A stretch of DNA of 64,000 nt from an uncultured Coriobacteriaceae bacterium (GTDB lineage Bacteria; Actinomycetota; Coriobacteriia; Coriobacteriales; Coriobacteriaceae). Positions within the stretch are counted from its first letter, which is position 1. Each line of letters begins with the position of its first letter. The stretch covers positions 310,001 to 374,000 of the forward strand of contig CALUFC010000001.1 in assembly GCA_944319885.1 (NCBI GenBank). The letters run 5' to 3'. This document shows positions 27,681-37,517 of this stretch, one piece after another. The position numbers and the translations under genes are program-made. The notes under the pieces were generated by a model. The model was not told the origin of the DNA, did not search any database, and worked only from the letters and a program-made list of their open reading frames with translations.

Positions 27681-29662
27681 TGACGCGGCGTACCATGCAG
27701 GATGCCCACGCACCGCTCGCCGCGGCGCACGAGGCGCTGGCAACCTATTTTGGCTATCGTTCGTTCAGGCCGGGGCAGGAACGTCTGGTCGAAGCGATCC
27801 TTGCGGGGCACGATGCCCTGGGCGTCATGCCAACCGGTGCGGGCAAGTCGATCTGTTATCAGGTGCCTTCGCTCGTGATGAGCGGTATCACGCTCGTGGT
27901 GAGCCCGCTCGTTTCGCTCATGGCTGACCAGGTTCGCTCGCTCAAAGCTGCCGGAGCGCGTCCGAGCTATCTGAATTCGAGCCTTACGCCGGCGCAGCAG
28001 AACACGGTGCTCAAGCGTGCCCGCGAAGGCTGGTACCAGATCATGTACGTGGCACCCGAGCGACTCGAAGACGAGCGCTTCCTGGCATTTGCACAGGCGG
28101 TGGCATCCCCTGACGGCATCGGCCTGCCTCTGGTAGCCATTGATGAGGCGCACTGCGTCTCGCAGTGGGGGCAGGATTTCAGGCCGTCCTATCTTGGCAT
28201 CGCCTCGTTTGTCGCGGCGCTTCCCACGCGTCCGGTGGTGGCAGCATTCACGGCGACGGCTACCGAGCGCGTGCGGGCGGATATCGTGCAGATGCTGGGG
28301 CTTCGGCAGCCCGAGAGCGTGGTGGCCGAGTTCGATCGGCCCAACCTGTACCTTGGTGTCGAGGAGATGGGCGATAAGGCGAAGGCTGCATGGATTCGCG
28401 ACTTCGCGCTCGAGCATGCGGATGAATCGGGCATCATCTACTGCTCGACGCGCAAGGCAACCGATCAGCTCGCGCTTGCGCTCGATCGTGCGCTGGGGCC
28501 GCATGGCATCCGGGTGGGGCGCTACCACGCGGGCATGGCGCCTGCCGAGCGCGCAGAGAATCAGGCGCTGTTCATCGACGACACGGTGCCCGTTATCGTG
28601 GCAACCAACGCGTTTGGTATGGGCATCGACAAGCCCAACGTGCGCTATGTTATCCACCATAACGTCCCCGAAAGCATCGAGGCGTACTACCAAGAGGCCG
28701 GCCGTGCCGGTCGCGATGGCGATCCGGCGGCATGCATGCTGCTGTGGAACGGCAACGACTTCAGACTGCGGCGCTACCTCATCGATTGCGGCGATGATGA
28801 GGCCTGGCTCGACGAGGCGGCGCGCGAACAGGCGCGGCAGCGACGCTACCGCTTGCTTGCGGCCATGGAGGGCTATTGCGAGACAACGGGCTGCCTGCAC
28901 GAGTATATCTTGCGTTATTTTGGCGACGAGGGGGCGCTCGGTGTTGCGGTGGAGGCGTCGGGGTGCGGACGGTGCTCGAACTGCACCGGCACCGCCGAAA
29001 CGGAAGATGTGACCCGCATCGCACGTGCTGCGGTGAACCTGGTACGCGAGGTAGGCGGGCGGTTCGGTCGCGCGCTGGTGGCGGATGTCCTGCACGGGGC
29101 AAACACCGAGCGCATCAGGTCCTACCGGCTCGACGAGGCGGCGGGCTACGGAGTGCTAGGCGATGTGCCCACCACGCAGATCAAAGACGTGCTGGCACAG
29201 CTGATCGGCCGCGGGTACCTTGCGCAGTCGCAGGGACAGTATCCGGTGGTTGGTCTAGGGCCGCGTGCCGCAGAGGTACTGACGGAGACCCCGGAGCGTC
29301 CGTTTTCCTTCACGATGAAGCGGCGTGGTACGGCACGTGCGAAGGCGGCGCGCGCACGCCGAGCGGTCGATCTGGTGCGCGACGAGGCGGTGCTCGATGC
29401 GCGCCCGCGCGTGGGCGACGATGCCGCGCTCTTCGAGCGTCTGCGCGAGCTGCGGCGCACGTATGCCATCGAGCGCGCCTGGGCGCCGTATATGATCTGC
29501 AGCGACAAGGCTCTGCGCGGCATGTGCCGTCGTCGGCCCCATACCCTCGATGAGCTGCTGGAGGTCCCCGGCATCGGCGAAAAGAAAGCCGAGGATTTCG
29601 GCGAGGCGTTCCTCCGGGAAATCGCCTCGTTTGAGGACGAGGCGCACCGCCACGACGCATAG
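27680..29662 (+). CDS. recQ: ATP-dependent DNA helicase RecQ
   Basis: A 660-residue 3'-5' helicase of DNA repair and recombination. Walker A is PTGAGKSICYQ (about 51-61), the DEAH box is in AIDEAHCVSQWG, and motif VI is YQEAGRAGRDG. The RQC zinc site includes CGRCSNC, and a C-terminal HRDC domain spans about 575-650. The start overlaps the GNAT stop (TGATG), so translation is coupled. Confidence 0.95.
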   Translation: MTRRTMQDAHAPLAAAHEALATYFGYRSFRPGQERLVEAILAGHDALGVMPTGAGKSICYQVPSLVMSGITLVVSPLVSLMADQVRSLKAAGARPSYLNSSLTPAQQNTVLKRAREGWYQIMYVAPERLEDERFLAFAQAVASPDGIGLPLVAIDEAHCVSQWGQDFRPSYLGIASFVAALPTRPVVAAFTATATERVRADIVQMLGLRQPESVVAEFDRPNLYLGVEEMGDKAKAAWIRDFALEHADESGIIYCSTRKATDQLALALDRALGPHGIRVGRYHAGMAPAERAENQALFIDDTVPVIVATNAFGMGIDKPNVRYVIHHNVPESIEAYYQEAGRAGRDGDPAACMLLWNGNDFRLRRYLIDCGDDEAWLDEAAREQARQRRYRLLAAMEGYCETTGCLHEYILRYFGDEGALGVAVEASGCGRCSNCTGTAETEDVTRIARAAVNLVREVGGRFGRALVADVLHGANTERIRSYRLDEAAGYGVLGDVPTTQIKDVLAQLIGRGYLAQSQGQYPVVGLGPRAAEVLTETPERPFSFTMKRRGTARAKAARARRAVDLVRDEAVLDARPRVGDDAALFERLRELRRTYAIERAWAPYMICSDKALRGMCRRRPHTLDELLEVPGIGEKKAEDFGEAFLREIASFEDEAHRHDA

Positions 29663-29768
29663 TCCCAGGCCTCGGCGGCGCGGGCATGATTTGCGCTCGC
29701 GGCACCTTTGCGAAGGTATACTGTAAGCCGTTGCCAACATGGGCGATGGCGCCAATCAAGGAGGGCAC

Positions 29769-30890
29769 ATGCTTCGCACCGCATCACATCCCATCGATTC
29801 CGCTTCGGGCTCCGCAGCCGCCTACGCCGCGGTGAAGGACAAACCCTTTCCCAACGACATTTTCTGCGCGCCCACCTTGCGGTGGGCGGTGATCGGTTGC
29901 GGCGTGATCGCCAACCAGATGGCGCAGGTGTTCGAGCTGGCCGGCAGGCGTCTGGCGGGCGTTGCCAACCGCACGCCCGAGAAGGTGCGCGCGTTCGCCG
30001 AGCGCTACCACGTCGAGCGGGTCTACGAATCTTTCGACGAGCTCTATGCCGATCCATCGATCGACGCCGTCTACATCACCACACCGCACAACACGCACAT
30101 CGACTTCCTGCGCCGCGCGCTCGCCGCGGGCAAGCACGTGCTCTGCGAGAAGTCCATCACGCTCAACACGGCCGAGCTCGACGAGGCCCGCGAGCTCGCC
30201 CGCGCGCACAACGTGGTGCTCATGGACGCCACGACGATTCTCCATATGCCGCTCTACCAGGAGCTGCGCCGTCGCGCCGATTCCGGCGAGTTTGGGCGCC
30301 TCAATCTGGCGCAGGTGAACTTTGGCAGCTACAAGGAGTACGGCGACCTCACCAACCGCTTCTTCAACCCCAAGCTCGCCGGCGGCGCCATGCTCGATAT
30401 CGGCGTGTACGCCATCTCCATCGCGCGCTTGTTCATGGCGAGCCAGCCCACCGAGATCGTTTCGCTTGCCAACCGCGCGGTGACCGGCGTGGACGAGTCG
30501 AGTGGGTTTATCACGCGCAACGCCGAGGGACAGCTGGGCGTGTTCTCGCTCACGCTCCATTCCAAGCAGCCCAAACGCGCCATGCTGAGCTTCGACAAGT
30601 GCTATGTCGAGGTTATGGATTACCCACGCGCCGACAGGCTCGAGATCGTGTGGACCGCCGACGGCCACCGCGAGATCGTGGAGCGCGGCGTCGAGGGCTA
30701 TGCGCTGGCGTACGAGGTCGCCGACCTTGAGGCGGCGGTGGCCGGCGACGAGAGCAAGCTCGCCCTCATCGACTACGCCGCCGACGTCATGGATATCATG
30801 ACCAAGCTGCGCTACGCGTGGGGCATCTACTACCCCGAGGAGCGCGCGCTTGCCGAGGCGGCCGGAGTGAAGGTCGCAGGGGAGGAATAA
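29769..30890 (+). CDS. Gfo/Idh/MocA-family oxidoreductase
   Basis: A 373-residue NAD(P)-dependent dehydrogenase. The Rossmann fold starts WAVIGCGVIANQMAQVF near residue 40 after a 30-residue extension. EKSITLN replaces the common EKP motif, and GGGA-like LAGGAMLDIGVYAI is in the substrate domain. Substrates are usually sugars or related polyols; the exact one is not evident. AAGGAGGG fixes ATG 29769. The stop codon abuts the metA ATG with no gap, so the two form an operon. Confidence 0.85.
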   Translation: MLRTASHPIDSASGSAAAYAAVKDKPFPNDIFCAPTLRWAVIGCGVIANQMAQVFELAGRRLAGVANRTPEKVRAFAERYHVERVYESFDELYADPSIDAVYITTPHNTHIDFLRRALAAGKHVLCEKSITLNTAELDEARELARAHNVVLMDATTILHMPLYQELRRRADSGEFGRLNLAQVNFGSYKEYGDLTNRFFNPKLAGGAMLDIGVYAISIARLFMASQPTEIVSLANRAVTGVDESSGFITRNAEGQLGVFSLTLHSKQPKRAMLSFDKCYVEVMDYPRADRLEIVWTADGHREIVERGVEGYALAYEVADLEAAVAGDESKLALIDYAADVMDIMTKLRYAWGIYYPEERALAEAAGVKVAGEE

Positions 30891-31838
30891 ATGCCCATCC
30901 GTATTCCCGACGCGCTGCCCGCCACGGCGGCGCTCGAGCACGAGAACATCTTCGTGATGACCGAGTACCGGGCGCTGCACCAGGACATCCGTCCGTTGCG
31001 GGTGCTCATCTTGAATCTCATGCCCACCAAGATTGCCACCGAGACGCAGATCATGCGCAAGCTCTCCAACACGCCGCTGCAGATCGAGGTCGAGCTGCTA
31101 CGCACCGAGAGCCATGATGCCAAGAACGTCTCGGCCCAGCATCTCGAGACGTTCTATCGCACGTTCGACGAGGTGCGCTACGACCACTTCGACGGGCTTA
31201 TCATCACGGGCGCGCCGGTGGAGCAGCTCGATTTCGAGGATGTGGACTACTGGGACGAGCTCGAGCGCATCATGGATTGGTCGCAGGAGAACGTGCATTC
31301 AACGCTGCATATCTGCTGGGGCGCTCAGGCCGGGCTCTACCATCACTACGGCATTCAAAAACATGAGCTGCCCCGGAAGCTCTCCGGTGTGTATGAGCAT
31401 CGTTTGGTGAAGCGTTCGTCGCCGCTGGTGCGCGGTTTTGACGACCGTTTCTTCGCGGTACACTCGCGCTACACCGAGGTGCGTGAACAGGACGTGCAGG
31501 CATGCGACGAGCTCGAGATTGTGGCGGTCTCGGATGAAGCGGGCCTGTATATCGTGAAGAGCCGCGATAGTCGCCAGTTCTTCGTGTTCGGCCATCCCGA
31601 GTACGATACCGACACGCTGCGCCTCGAGTACGAGCGCGATCTGGAGCGCGGCATCGATCCCGAGATCCCTGTGAACTACTTCCCCAATAACGACCCCGCG
31701 CAAGAGCCGCTCAACACCTGGTGCAGCCAGGCGCAGCTGCTCTACACCAACTGGCTCAACTACTACGTCTACCAGACCACGCCCTACGACATCCGCCTGG
31801 CGGGCCGCCTTGCTCGTGCGCAGGCAGGACTGGTATAG
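30891..31838 (+). CDS. metA: Homoserine O-acetyltransferase (MetA family)
   Basis: A 315-residue enzyme that acylates homoserine for methionine synthesis. C142 in [10 protein letters not shown]235 and E237 in FGHPEYD form the catalytic set. Residue 111 is Glu ([10 protein letters not shown]). In this family Glu111 favours acetyl-CoA, whereas the E. coli enzyme has Gly and uses succinyl-CoA. The annotation therefore favours acetyltransferase. It directly follows the oxidoreductase gene. No SAM riboswitch was seen upstream. Confidence 0.92.
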   Translation: MPIRIPDALPATAALEHENIFVMTEYRALHQDIRPLRVLILNLMPTKIATETQIMRKLSNTPLQIEVELLRTESHDAKNVSAQHLETFYRTFDEVRYDHFDGLIITGAPVEQLDFEDVDYWDELERIMDWSQENVHSTLHICWGAQAGLYHHYGIQKHELPRKLSGVYEHRLVKRSSPLVRGFDDRFFAVHSRYTEVREQDVQACDELEIVAVSDEAGLYIVKSRDSRQFFVFGHPEYDTDTLRLEYERDLERGIDPEIPVNYFPNNDPAQEPLNTWCSQAQLLYTNWLNYYVYQTTPYDIRLAGRLARAQAGLV

Positions 31839-31906
31839 CAACGTCGTGCTGCTGCGGGCGCGGTGGCAGCGCTGCCCGCTGTTGCACGTCTACCCGAACG
31901 TTGTGC

Positions 31907-31950
31907 AAAGCCCCGAAACCGTGTATGCAACGCGGTCTCGGGGCTTTTTT
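31907..31950 (+). terminator. Intrinsic terminator after metA
   Basis: AAAGCCCCGA (31907-31916) pairs with TCGGGGCTTT (31938-31947) with further ACCG/CGGT pairing inside, and six T's end the structure. Confidence 0.88.
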
Positions 31951-32007
31951 CTGCTGCGGGCGCTCGTTGCGTTCACGTATTTCACCCCAACATGAAACGG
32001 ATGACGC

Positions 32008-32036
32008 TTGTGTGGTCATTTTGTGATGAATAGATT
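32008..32036 (+). promoter_or_regulatory. Likely promoter of the PTS operon
   Basis: TTGTGT (32008-32013) and TAGATT (32031-32036) are 17 bases apart, 24 bases before the regulator's TTG start codon. No catabolite-control box was recognised with confidence. Confidence 0.45.
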
Positions 32037-32060
32037 AGAAAGTAGAGAAGGGAGCCTGTC

Positions 32061-34151
32061 TTGAACACGCGTCAGCGTTACGAGATAAAACTGCTTGCGG
32101 AGCAGGGAAAATTCGACTTGGAGCAAATTGCTGCAAGTTTCGATGTGAGCATGCGCTCCGTGCGCTACGACATCGAGGCGCTGAACCAGAAGCTCTCCCA
32201 CGCGCTCGAGGGTAACGGGGGGTCTGTTCCTTCGAGCTATCTGATCGGCCGAGGTACGTATGCCGATAAGGTGGTCGTGCGCAACAAGATTGCCTATCTC
32301 GACCAGGATGTCCCGCGCCGCGTTGTCTCCGCCCTCGCGTCCGATCCCGATGACATCAGCGCCGCGCCGCTGCCTTCCGACGAGCGCGTGCTCTCGATCG
32401 TCTCGATGCTGTGCTGGTCTGAAGACTTCATCACCGTCCAGGAATTTGCCGACGAGTTCCAGGTGAGCCGTGCAACTGCAACGCGCGATCTCGCCAAGGT
32501 CTACGAGTACTGCGAGGCGAGCGGCCTTGCGATCGAGCGGAGCCGCGGCAAGGGCGTCCGCGCCACCTCCGATGAGAGCGTGCGCCGGCGGGTGTTTGCG
32601 CGCGTCGTCCGCGATTACCAGCGCGTGAGGAGTTCGCATTCGAGCTTCGAGGCGCTCGACTATCTCAAATGGTTTCCAGCCGAAGAGCTCACCGCAATCG
32701 CCGACATCATCCGCGAGGCGGAACGTGAGACGGGCTTTGCGCTCGATGACACGGCGTTCGAGGCGATCGTCATCCACGTTGCGCTCTCCATCAAGCGGTG
32801 CCGCAGCGGCATCGATTTCGGCGCGCCGCTCGACGAGGCGCTGCTGTCCGGTGAGACCGACATCGAGTTCAAGATGGCGGATTGCATCATCGCGAAGATC
32901 GAAGAGGTCTTTGGGATTGCGCTGCCCGAGGAGGAGCGCTACTACATCGAGGTCCACATGGGTGCCCGGTCGGGCGAGGTGGCCTCGGCGCTCGGCTCGA
33001 ACGGCGTGGGACTTGAGTTTGCCTGCGTGCAGGTGATCGCAGACGTCTCCCGCGTGCTGGGGATCGACCTTATGCACGATTACCGTCTGTTCAGCCGCGT
33101 GCTGCAGCACGTCTCGGGCAGCGTCTACCGCAAGAAGATGGGGCTTCTGCTCGAGAATCCCATGCGCGACGAGCTACTGAACAGCTATGCCGAGCATGCC
33201 GAGATCATCCGCCAGGCACTTGTGGAAAACGGGCTCGATCAGTTCATCGTGATGAACGACGACGAGCTCTCCTATATCCTGCTGCATTTCGAGACCGCCG
33301 TTGTGAGCAGCGACAGCCGCGAGCCGCGCCGCCCGAATGTCGTCGTGGTGTGCTCGACGGGGTTCGGTACGGCCGAGCTGCTCGCTGCCGAGATCGGCCG
33401 CTATTTCGATGTCAACCTCATCGCCAACATCCCGGCGCATCAGGTGCCGGCGCTTACCGCCGAGATGGGTATCGATCTGGTCATCTCGACCGTGCCGCTG
33501 CATATCGACCTGCGCTGGGTCGAGGTGCGCCCGCTGCTGAAGGAAGAGGATATCCGCAAGATCTCGGCGGCGCTTTCGGCAACGGGATTCGCCGCGCTCG
33601 ATGCATCGGATTGTACGGGGCCGCGCGCCCCCTTGCCGCCCGGGCAGAGCAAGCAGGAGCACCCGCTGGGCGGGTACCTGCTTGGCGACCTCATCAAAGA
33701 CCACATCGTGCTCGACGCGCCGGCGACAAGCTGGCAGGACGCGGTGCGCGCTGCGGGTGCACCGCTTGTTGCGACCGGCGAGATCACGCCGGCGTACATC
33801 GATGCGACGATCGCGAACATCACCGCGATGGGGCCGTATGTGGTCATCGCCCGGCATGTGGCGCTCCCGCACGCCTCCAATCGCGCTGGCGTGCGGCGCA
33901 CCTCGATGTCGTGCGTGCGCCTAGCGCAGCCCGTTGCATTTGGCAGCAAGCTCAACGATCCGGTGCGCTACGCCTTCATGCTCGCCTGTGCCGATGCCAC
34001 GTCGCATACGCAGGCGCTCGTCAACCTCGCCAATCTCCTCCAGACCGCGGAGTTCATGGATCTGCTCGCGAACGCCACAGATCCGCATGCCATTTTGGAC
34101 TACGTGACGTCTTATGAACGCGCCCGATGCGAGCAGCGCGAGGGGAGGTGA
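32061..34151 (+). CDS. PRD-domain transcriptional activator with EIIB- and EIIA-like domains
   Basis: A 696-residue regulator of the MtlR/LicR type. Two N-terminal DNA-binding helix-turn-helix domains (about 5-50 and 110-165) are followed by PRD1 (about 185-295, H239 and H299), PRD2 (about 315-415, H350 and H409), an EIIB-like domain with C431 in VVVCSTGFGTAE, and an EIIA-like domain with H599 and H604 (ARHVALPHA). Phosphorylation of these sites by PTS proteins would tune activity to sugar supply. The TTG start is set by AGAAGGGAG. It heads the PTS operon, which it presumably controls. Confidence 0.9.
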   Translation: MNTRQRYEIKLLAEQGKFDLEQIAASFDVSMRSVRYDIEALNQKLSHALEGNGGSVPSSYLIGRGTYADKVVVRNKIAYLDQDVPRRVVSALASDPDDISAAPLPSDERVLSIVSMLCWSEDFITVQEFADEFQVSRATATRDLAKVYEYCEASGLAIERSRGKGVRATSDESVRRRVFARVVRDYQRVRSSHSSFEALDYLKWFPAEELTAIADIIREAERETGFALDDTAFEAIVIHVALSIKRCRSGIDFGAPLDEALLSGETDIEFKMADCIIAKIEEVFGIALPEEERYYIEVHMGARSGEVASALGSNGVGLEFACVQVIADVSRVLGIDLMHDYRLFSRVLQHVSGSVYRKKMGLLLENPMRDELLNSYAEHAEIIRQALVENGLDQFIVMNDDELSYILLHFETAVVSSDSREPRRPNVVVVCSTGFGTAELLAAEIGRYFDVNLIANIPAHQVPALTAEMGIDLVISTVPLHIDLRWVEVRPLLKEEDIRKISAALSATGFAALDASDCTGPRAPLPPGQSKQEHPLGGYLLGDLIKDHIVLDAPATSWQDAVRAAGAPLVATGEITPAYIDATIANITAMGPYVVIARHVALPHASNRAGVRRTSMSCVRLAQPVAFGSKLNDPVRYAFMLACADATSHTQALVNLANLLQTAEFMDLLANATDPHAILDYVTSYERARCEQREGR

Positions 34152-34155
34152 GATT

Positions 34156-34626
34156 ATGGCTCAGGAGACACCAACGATCGAGGGCATGATTCAGCGCAAG
34201 AACGTGCAGATTCTCGATGGCGTCGCATCATGGGAGGAAGCGATCCGCGTAGCCGTTACCCCGCTGGTCGAAGACGGCTACGTCGAGGAGCGCTACATCT
34301 CCGGCATCATCGAGAACACGCATGAGATGGGTCCGTATTACGTGCTCTGCCCCGATCTGGCCCTGCTGCACGCGCGTCCCGAGCAGGGTGTTATCAAGCA
34401 GCAACTTGCGCTCACGGTGCTGCGCCATCCGGTGCGCTTCAAGCCCGAGGGCCCCGACGTCCGTGTGCTGGTCACGCTGGCGGCGGTCGACGCCGATTCG
34501 CACATCGAGGCGATGAAGCGCCTGGCAGTGTTGTTTTCGAGTCCTGCGAACATTACGGGCATCGCCGAGGCCGCCGACGCGGACGAGGCGTACCGTCTGT
34601 TTGTGGGAGCTCCCGCGAGCGCTTGA
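34156..34626 (+). CDS. PTS EIIA component, Ula (ascorbate) type
   Basis: A 156-residue phosphotransferase domain with the likely phospho-histidine H72 in DLALLHARPEQGV. It passes phosphate from HPr to the EIIB at 36241. GAGGGGAGGTGAG precedes ATG 34156, 4 bases after the regulator stop. It resembles the EIIA domain fused at the end of the regulator, hinting that the two share an origin. Confidence 0.87.
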   Translation: MAQETPTIEGMIQRKNVQILDGVASWEEAIRVAVTPLVEDGYVEERYISGIIENTHEMGPYYVLCPDLALLHARPEQGVIKQQLALTVLRHPVRFKPEGPDVRVLVTLAAVDADSHIEAMKRLAVLFSSPANITGIAEAADADEAYRLFVGAPASA

Positions 34627-34704
34627 GGGGCCCAGACACCATATGGAAACGGCAATGCTCATCGCGGCATCCGGGCATCTCTAGTCTAAGAGAAAGGAAC
34701 CAAC

Positions 34705-36123
34705 GTGGAAGCTGTCCTTAACTTCTTCGTCAACATTCTGTCGACGCCGGCGATTCTCGTCGGCCTGCTGACGCTTCTTGGCCTCGTGCTGCTCAAGAAG
34801 CCCGTCGAGGACGTCGTCTCGGGTACCATCAAGACCATCGTGGGCTTCTTGGTGCTCAACGCCGGTTCGGCCTTCTTGCAGTCCGATTCGCTGAACGCGT
34901 TCGGCGAGGTATTCAACTACGCCTTCAACATGCAGGGCGTCGTGCCCAACAACGAGGCGGTCGTGTCGATGGCGCTGACCGATTTCGGCCAGGCATCTGC
35001 GCTCATCATGTGCCTCGGCATGATCTTGAACATCGTGCTCGCCCGCTTCTCGCGCCTGCACTACATCTTCCTGACCGGCCACCACACGCTGTACATGGCG
35101 TGCATGCTCGCCGTCGTGCTTTCCATCGGCGGCCTTGAGGGCTGGACCCTCTACATCGCCGGCGGCTGCATTCTCGGCCTCATAATGGCGCTCTCTCCTG
35201 CCTACTGCCAGCCCACGTTCCGCAAGATCGCCAAGACCGATTCCATCGCGCTCGGCCACTTCGGCGGCATCGGCTATGCGTTCGCTGGCTGGGTTGGTCG
35301 CTTCTTCAAGGGCGGCAAGTCCACCGAGGACATCAACTTCCCCAAGCGCCTCATCTTCCTGCGCGACACCACCGTCGCCATCTCCATCACCATGATGGTC
35401 TTCTTCGTGCTCGTGACGGGCGTGGCCGTGGGCCGTGGCATCCTTGCCGAGGATCCCGCGAACTTCGTCTACCTCAACACGCTGCTTAACGTTGGCACCG
35501 AGACCGAGACCAACTGGTTCGTCTGGGCCATCACCTGCGGCATGTCGTTCGCCGGTGGCGTGTACATCATCCTCTCCGGCGTGCGCCTGGTTGTCGGCGA
35601 GCTCGTGCCCGCGTTCAAGGGTATCGCCACGAAGCTCGTGCCCGGCGCCGTGCCCGCCATCGACTGCCCGGTCTGCTTCCCCTATGCGCCCAACGCGGTC
35701 ATCATCGGCTTCCTCGTCTCCTTCGTGGGCGGCATCGTTGGCCTGGTGATCCTGGGCGGTATCAATGCGAGCCTCATGCCCGTCGCGCTCATCCTCCCCG
35801 GTGTCGTCCCGCACTTCTTCTGCGGCGCCACCGCTGGTGTCTTCGGCAACGCCGAGGGCGGCCTCAAGGGCTGCATCGCCGGTGCGTTCGCGCATGGCCT
35901 GCTCATCACCTTCCTGCCCGCCATCTGCATGCCGGTGTTTACGGCTCTCGGTTTCACGAGCGCCACGTTCTCCGATGCCGACTTCTCCTGGATTGGCATC
36001 CTCTTCGGCAACCTTGCCCAGATCACGCCGGGCATGCCGCTGCTCATCATCTGCATCGCATGCTTCTGCCTGCCGATTCTTTACAACGCGCTCGTGCCTA
36101 AGAAGCAGGCCGACGCCGAGTAG
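34705..36123 (+). CDS. PTS EIIC permease, UlaA/SgaT (ascorbate) family
   Basis: A 472-residue membrane permease with roughly ten hydrophobic segments. It opens FFVNILSTPAILVGLLTLLG and has ALILPGVVPHFFCGATAGVFGN, both typical of UlaA-type transporters. Known members import L-ascorbate, but related systems serve other sugars. Start codon is GTG 34705 behind AGAAAGGAA. The genes for ascorbate breakdown (UlaD, E, F, G) are absent, so the substrate may differ. Confidence 0.88.
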   Translation: MEAVLNFFVNILSTPAILVGLLTLLGLVLLKKPVEDVVSGTIKTIVGFLVLNAGSAFLQSDSLNAFGEVFNYAFNMQGVVPNNEAVVSMALTDFGQASALIMCLGMILNIVLARFSRLHYIFLTGHHTLYMACMLAVVLSIGGLEGWTLYIAGGCILGLIMALSPAYCQPTFRKIAKTDSIALGHFGGIGYAFAGWVGRFFKGGKSTEDINFPKRLIFLRDTTVAISITMMVFFVLVTGVAVGRGILAEDPANFVYLNTLLNVGTETETNWFVWAITCGMSFAGGVYIILSGVRLVVGELVPAFKGIATKLVPGAVPAIDCPVCFPYAPNAVIIGFLVSFVGGIVGLVILGGINASLMPVALILPGVVPHFFCGATAGVFGNAEGGLKGCIAGAFAHGLLITFLPAICMPVFTALGFTSATFSDADFSWIGILFGNLAQITPGMPLLIICIACFCLPILYNALVPKKQADAE

Positions 36124-36168
36124 AACAGGTTTGGCATCAATCTCGGCGATGTACGGTTCGGGTCACGC

Positions 36169-36197
36169 TGCGGCGGGTCGCAATGCCTCCCGCCGCA
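36169..36197 (+). promoter_or_regulatory. Hairpin between EIIC and EIIB genes
   Basis: TGCGGCGGG (36169-36177) pairs perfectly with CCCGCCGCA (36189-36197). There is no T run after it. It may be an RNA stability element that lets EIIC and EIIB accumulate differently. Confidence 0.4.
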
Positions 36198-36240
36198 CCG
36201 AATACGAATGGCGCTTGGCGCCAGGAAGGAATTGATCGCT

Positions 36241-36528
36241 ATGAAGGACATCAGGAAGATCATGTGCGCCTGCGGCTCCGGCCTTGGCTCGAGCCTGCTC
36301 GTGGAGATGAACATCCAGGACGTGCTCGCGAAGCTCGGTATCGACGGCGTCGAGGTGACGCATTCCACCACCTCCGACGTGCGCCCCGGCGCTGCCGACC
36401 TCTTCGTGGTTGGGCGCGACCTCGCGGACTTCATCAAGGAGGTCGACGACGATCAGAAGGTCGTGCTGACCAACATCGTCGACAAGGACGAACTCGAGCA
36501 GAAGCTTCGCGAGAAGCTCGACCTCTAA
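36241..36528 (+). CDS. PTS EIIB component, Ula (ascorbate) type
   Basis: A 95-residue EIIB with the P-loop cysteine C11 in CACGSGLGSSLLVEMN. It receives phosphate from the EIIA and donates it to sugar entering through EIIC. AGGAAGGAA precedes ATG 36241. The gene order regulator-EIIA-EIIC-EIIB differs from the E. coli ulaABC order. Confidence 0.9.
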   Translation: MKDIRKIMCACGSGLGSSLLVEMNIQDVLAKLGIDGVEVTHSTTSDVRPGAADLFVVGRDLADFIKEVDDDQKVVLTNIVDKDELEQKLREKLDL

Positions 36529-36595
36529 GATCAAACGCTGTCATCCTGGCAGATGCCGGGGCTGCGTGCGGGCGCCTGCCCGATCGCGCGTACTG

Positions 36596-36630
36596 GCGCC
36601 GCGGCGGTTTGGCCCGCAGCGGCGCTTTTT
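36596..36630 (+). terminator. Terminator-like hairpin inside the sugar operon
   Basis: GCGCCGC (36596-36602) pairs with GCGGCGC (36619-36625), and GCGG/CCGC continue the stem past one mismatch. TTTTT follows at 36626-36630. Lying between EIIB and the transketolase genes, it may reduce or regulate transcription into the enzyme genes. Confidence 0.55.
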
Positions 36631-36662
36631 CTCACGATGGTTCCAACGAAGGGAGTGGATTC

Positions 36663-37517
36663 GTGACTACCGATACGTTGGCGACGGCGCGGCTGCTTGC
36701 CGCCAAGATTCGCCGCGACGTGCTGTCGATGCTGCTCGACGAGGGCCAGGGGCATCTCGGGGGCTCGCTTTCCATAGCGGACCTCATGGGCGTGCTGTAC
36801 GGTAAGGAGCTACGTTACGATGCGAAGAACCCTCATTGGGAAGACCGCGACCGCGTGGTGCTCTCCAAGGGGCATGCCGGCCCCGCGTGGTACGCGGCCC
36901 TTGCCGAGAGCGGATTCTTCGATCGCGACGTGCTCTACACCTTAAACGACGGGGGCACCATGCTGCCCTCGCATCCCGATCGCCTCAAGGTGCCCGGCGT
37001 GGACATGACCACCGGCTCGCTTGGCCAGGGCACCTCGACGGCTGCCGGCATGGCCTATGCGCTCCGGCTCAAAGGGTCGAGCTCCTACGTGCACCTCATT
37101 GTGGGCGATGGCGAGCTCAACGAGGGGCAGTGCTGGGAGGCGTTCCAGTTTATCGCCCACAATCGCTTGAACAATTGCATCGTGTACATCGACGACAACA
37201 AAAAGCAGCTCGATGGCTACACCAAGGACGTGATGAACCCCTTCGATTTGGTCGAGAAGATGCGCGCCTTTGGTTTCCACGCCGTTCGCGTGAACGGCCA
37301 AGATGCCGCGGCGCTCGATGCGGCGATCCAAGAGGCGAAGGCGGTGCAGGACAGCGCCGTCGCCATCGTGCTCGATACCGTCAAGGGCGCGGGCGTGCCG
37401 TTCTTCGAGCAGATGATGGGCAACCACTCGGTGAAGTTCAACACGCCCGAGGTGATCGACGAGGCAAAGCGGGCCATCGCAGCGCTCGATGCTGTTATCG
37501 AGGGGAGTGAGGCATAG
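36663..37517 (+). CDS. Transketolase, N-terminal (TPP-binding) subunit
   Basis: A 284-residue half of a split transketolase. The thiamine diphosphate motif starts VGDGELNEGQCWEAF, and GSLGQGTSTAAGMAYA and LSKGHAGPAWYA are also typical. With its partner at 37518 it moves two-carbon units between ketose and aldose phosphates. The GTG start 36663 follows AAGGGAGTGG. The stop codon directly abuts the partner's ATG. Confidence 0.93.
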   Translation: MTTDTLATARLLAAKIRRDVLSMLLDEGQGHLGGSLSIADLMGVLYGKELRYDAKNPHWEDRDRVVLSKGHAGPAWYAALAESGFFDRDVLYTLNDGGTMLPSHPDRLKVPGVDMTTGSLGQGTSTAAGMAYALRLKGSSSYVHLIVGDGELNEGQCWEAFQFIAHNRLNNCIVYIDDNKKQLDGYTKDVMNPFDLVEKMRAFGFHAVRVNGQDAAALDAAIQEAKAVQDSAVAIVLDTVKGAGVPFFEQMMGNHSVKFNTPEVIDEAKRAIAALDAVIEGSEA

